A DNA stretch of 64,000 nt from the NCBI RefSeq assembly GCF_002261345.1, contig NZ_NEVT01000008.1, positions 1-64,000 on the forward strand, in the 5' to 3' direction. Both the position numbers and the translations under genes were made by a program. The notes below the pieces were generated by a model. That model saw only the letters and a program-made list of their open reading frames with translations, searched no databases and was not told the DNA's origin. This document shows, one piece after another, positions 62,032 through 64,000 of the stretch (positions are counted from its first letter, which is position 1; the number at the start of each line of letters is the position of its first letter). The DNA comes from Bordetella genomosp. 2. GTDB lineage: Bacteria; Pseudomonadota; Gammaproteobacteria; Burkholderiales; Burkholderiaceae_B.

Positions 62032-64000
62032 ATGGCGACTTCATTGCCCCAAAAGAAACTCTCGAAGTCCAAACTCTCGCTATATCTGCGTACGCAGTGC
62101 GACAAAGAGCTGTACTTATCGTTGTTTAACGTGAGCGCACAGGATATGGCCGCGGCGGGATTGCCCGCACCGCTGAAATCTAGACCAAACGTGCAGCTAG
62201 TAACCGGTGCCGGAAACGCATTTGAGAATGCTCAATTTCAGATGCTTGTGGCCAGATTAAGCGGGCATGTCCGTCACGCGCCAAGTTTTAACGATATTGA
62301 CCTCTTAGTAGAGCTACCTACCATTACCTCTCCAACTTTGTGCATTCAACCCGCAATTGAGCCGGAGGCATTCCGGACAAATCTGCTGAACAATCTTGGT
62401 GTCTCGTCGGCAGATCAAGCCTCCATCCCTGTAATAGCAGGGATGCGTCCCGACCTTATTCTGGTGGATCAACCAGTGGTGGGTGACTGGGAGGTGCTGC
62501 CAAACGGAAGTCGGAAACGCATCGATTCCACAGAGTCGAGGCAAGCGCTATCGGTAATCGACCTGAAGAATGTCACGGAAGGCAACGCTAGCTACGCTGC
62601 TGAAGTCTGTCTTTATGCTGTGGTTCTTGCGAACTGGCTTGTCCATCACGGATTGACAGGCAAGTACTACATTTCCGAAAAAATATACCTCTGGACGACA
62701 CCGTTCCTCGCGGAGTTTGAAGGGCTGTTCAAGGCAGCTCCGACCACGCCAAAACCCGCGCTTATCGCGGCCCTGCGAAAGGATCTCGAACGCGAAGCCG
62801 TCGATTTCCTTCAGTTTGTACCAAGCGTAAAGAAGTTCTTTGCTCAAGATGTGCCGCGTGTTGTGTCGCGTGGCGACACACTCGGGTGGCAAGCGGTTGA
62901 TATCCACGTTGGCAGCCGCTGCAATGCATGTGATTGGCTTGGAAATCGCGATTGGTTATCGCCAGTTGATCAGGCTTTTTATGACGCCAACCCCAATCAT
63001 TACTGTGTGCCTTCTACCAAGGCTTGCGGGCATCTGAGTCAAATCGCGAATTTATCTCGAGGCGCGAGAAAGGTTCTTGAAGCAAATGGCACAAAGGACA
63101 TTGCTTCACTCCAAGCATTACCCGCCACTGACCCGATTCTATCTCGGCACTCGTTTCTCAAAAAGCATAGGAACGGTCTTTCGGGTAAGGCGGGATCTCT
63201 AATTACCAACACAAGCAGTCCGGGATTAACTTCCAAGGTTACTTCGCTCGCAAAAGGGGTGGAGCTCCGAGCATGTGCTGCTGTCACTTTTGATTCCTCT
63301 GCTGGGAGGTTAACTGGCATTGGCCTTCGTGCGGATGTTCTTCCACCCTACGGACATGCGGCGGCCCTAAAGCATCTTAAATATGTGGCGTACATGGTGG
63401 AGCGCAACACCGACGACGCAGAATGGATCGTTCTAAAACAATTCATTGATGATTTGGTCGACAGCGCAGTGCAAGCCGCCAAGCATTTAGATCCTGGAAA
63501 TGCGAAGCCAAAGTTACCATACGCGCAGGTCTATTTTTGGGAATACCGACAGTACGAAGAACTTTGCAAAGCCTTCGGACGACATCTTCCGCGAATCCTG
63601 TCTTTGCCCGACAGTAAACAGCGAGCTCTTGCCTGGCTGTTTCCGTCAGATGATCTTCTCGAAAGAGACGACGGTGCGATTTCCCCTGCCATTGTCTTTG
63701 TGCAAGATATTGTCGAACGGGCGATGAACCTACCTGTTGCCCATGTCTACACATTGCTGGCAACGGTTGCTGTGTACCACCATCCTAAACTGCCGCCTAT
63801 CTCTGGTGTGGATACCTTTTACTCTGAGCCCTTGTCAAACGGGATTCCACGTGAGCGTACATTCGAAATTTGGACAAATACATCTGGCGTAGTCCAATGG
63901 GGCAAATCTCACTCTCTACCACTATCAAAGGCGGTGGACCGATATTGCAGCCACTTGAAGGTACTCGCCTACAGTCTCAATTCAATTGTTGCAAAGCTTG
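62032..64000 (+). CDS. TM0106-family RecB-like nuclease (cut by window end)
   Basis: The frame is open from ATG 62032 to the window end (656 codons, no stop). The N-terminal nuclease has a leading Cys23 (RTQCDKELYLSLF), the RPDLIL metal Asp141 and VIDLKN (Asp177, Lys179). Cysteines 297, 300, 325 and 332 form a likely metal cluster with a helix-hairpin-helix behind it (LSRGARKVLEANG). The second half has the RNase H-like region typical of TM0106 proteins. Such proteins usually end in a Dna2-like helicase, which should lie outside. Third-position A/T is far higher than in the Mod-Res genes (40% GC at 62281-62340), so it was acquired separately. Confidence 0.78.
   Translation, partial: MATSLPQKKLSKSKLSLYLRTQCDKELYLSLFNVSAQDMAAAGLPAPLKSRPNVQLVTGAGNAFENAQFQMLVARLSGHVRHAPSFNDIDLLVELPTITSPTLCIQPAIEPEAFRTNLLNNLGVSSADQASIPVIAGMRPDLILVDQPVVGDWEVLPNGSRKRIDSTESRQALSVIDLKNVTEGNASYAAEVCLYAVVLANWLVHHGLTGKYYISEKIYLWTTPFLAEFEGLFKAAPTTPKPALIAALRKDLEREAVDFLQFVPSVKKFFAQDVPRVVSRGDTLGWQAVDIHVGSRCNACDWLGNRDWLSPVDQAFYDANPNHYCVPSTKACGHLSQIANLSRGARKVLEANGTKDIASLQALPATDPILSRHSFLKKHRNGLSGKAGSLITNTSSPGLTSKVTSLAKGVELRACAAVTFDSSAGRLTGIGLRADVLPPYGHAAALKHLKYVAYMVERNTDDAEWIVLKQFIDDLVDSAVQAAKHLDPGNAKPKLPYAQVYFWEYRQYEELCKAFGRHLPRILSLPDSKQRALAWLFPSDDLLERDDGAISPAIVFVQDIVERAMNLPVAHVYTLLATVAVYHHPKLPPISGVDTFYSEPLSNGIPRERTFEIWTNTSGVVQWGKSHSLPLSKAVDRYCSHLKVLAYSLNSIVAKL

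Overview
The window comes from a high-GC betaproteobacterial chromosome, most likely Bordetella or a close Alcaligenaceae relative. I infer this from the very GC-rich codon usage, the ftsY / rsmD-coaD-ferredoxin order at the left edge, a Bug-type solute receptor, and the number of catabolic cassettes with LysR and LacI regulators. I cannot name the species. Up to about 41.98 kb it reads as ordinary chromosome. From about 42 kb to the right edge it is accessory DNA with lower and patchier GC, carrying a plasmid-type replicon and a large DNA-processing (probably anti-phage) island.

Chromosomal part. 0-7 kb: housekeeping and general functions (ftsY, rsmD, coaD, ferredoxin, BenE-type transporter, MOSC-N protein, AsmA-like protein, adenine deaminase). 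7-11.8 kb: MarR regulator, TonB-dependent receptor, a NfeR-type PadR repressor with its tandem operator, a siderophore-interacting ferric reductase and a Nudix hydrolase. 11.8-18.1 kb: soxR and a divergent MexHI-OpmD-like RND efflux operon around a perfect SoxR box. 18.0-26.2 kb: a catabolic unit on the minus strand (SDR, TRAP receptor, fused TRAP permease, VOC protein, RuBisCO-like protein, DUF1537 kinase) with a divergent LacI regulator. 26.2-29.3 kb: azoreductase, two LysR genes and one unknown gene. 29.4-34.4 kb: a polar amino acid ABC transporter joined to an aminotransferase and an RraA/HMG-aldolase-type protein. 34.5-36.9 kb: a frameshifted SnoaL-like gene, LysR, a small P-loop kinase and an unknown protein. 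36.9-41.9 kb: HisD-like dehydrogenase, SDR, LacI, Bug receptor and HpcH/HpaI aldolase behind a perfect LacI-type palindrome.

Accessory part. An AlpA-like regulator and a TrfA-family replication initiator are followed by a complete-looking iteron origin: seven 17-bp iterons, two perfect and one near-perfect DnaA box, and an AT-rich tract. Next come an XRE regulator gene interrupted at a run of ten C, and a five-gene operon of unknown function (membrane protein, lipoprotein, unknown, YpsA-like carrier, unknown). A 650-bp non-coding junction with 22-bp-spaced repeats follows. The rest is a divergent island. HerA, NurA and a GHKL ATPase-DUF3883 nuclease lie on the minus strand. A small HTH protein, a UvrD helicase fused to a Cas4-like nuclease, a type III-like Mod and Res pair, and a TM0106-family RecB-like nuclease (cut by the window end) lie on the plus strand. 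The proteins share helicase, nuclease and methylation functions and two units meet at one divergent promoter, so I propose a single composite self/non-self DNA-processing system. No integrase, transposase or conjugation gene is visible, so how the element moves, and its right end, are unknown.
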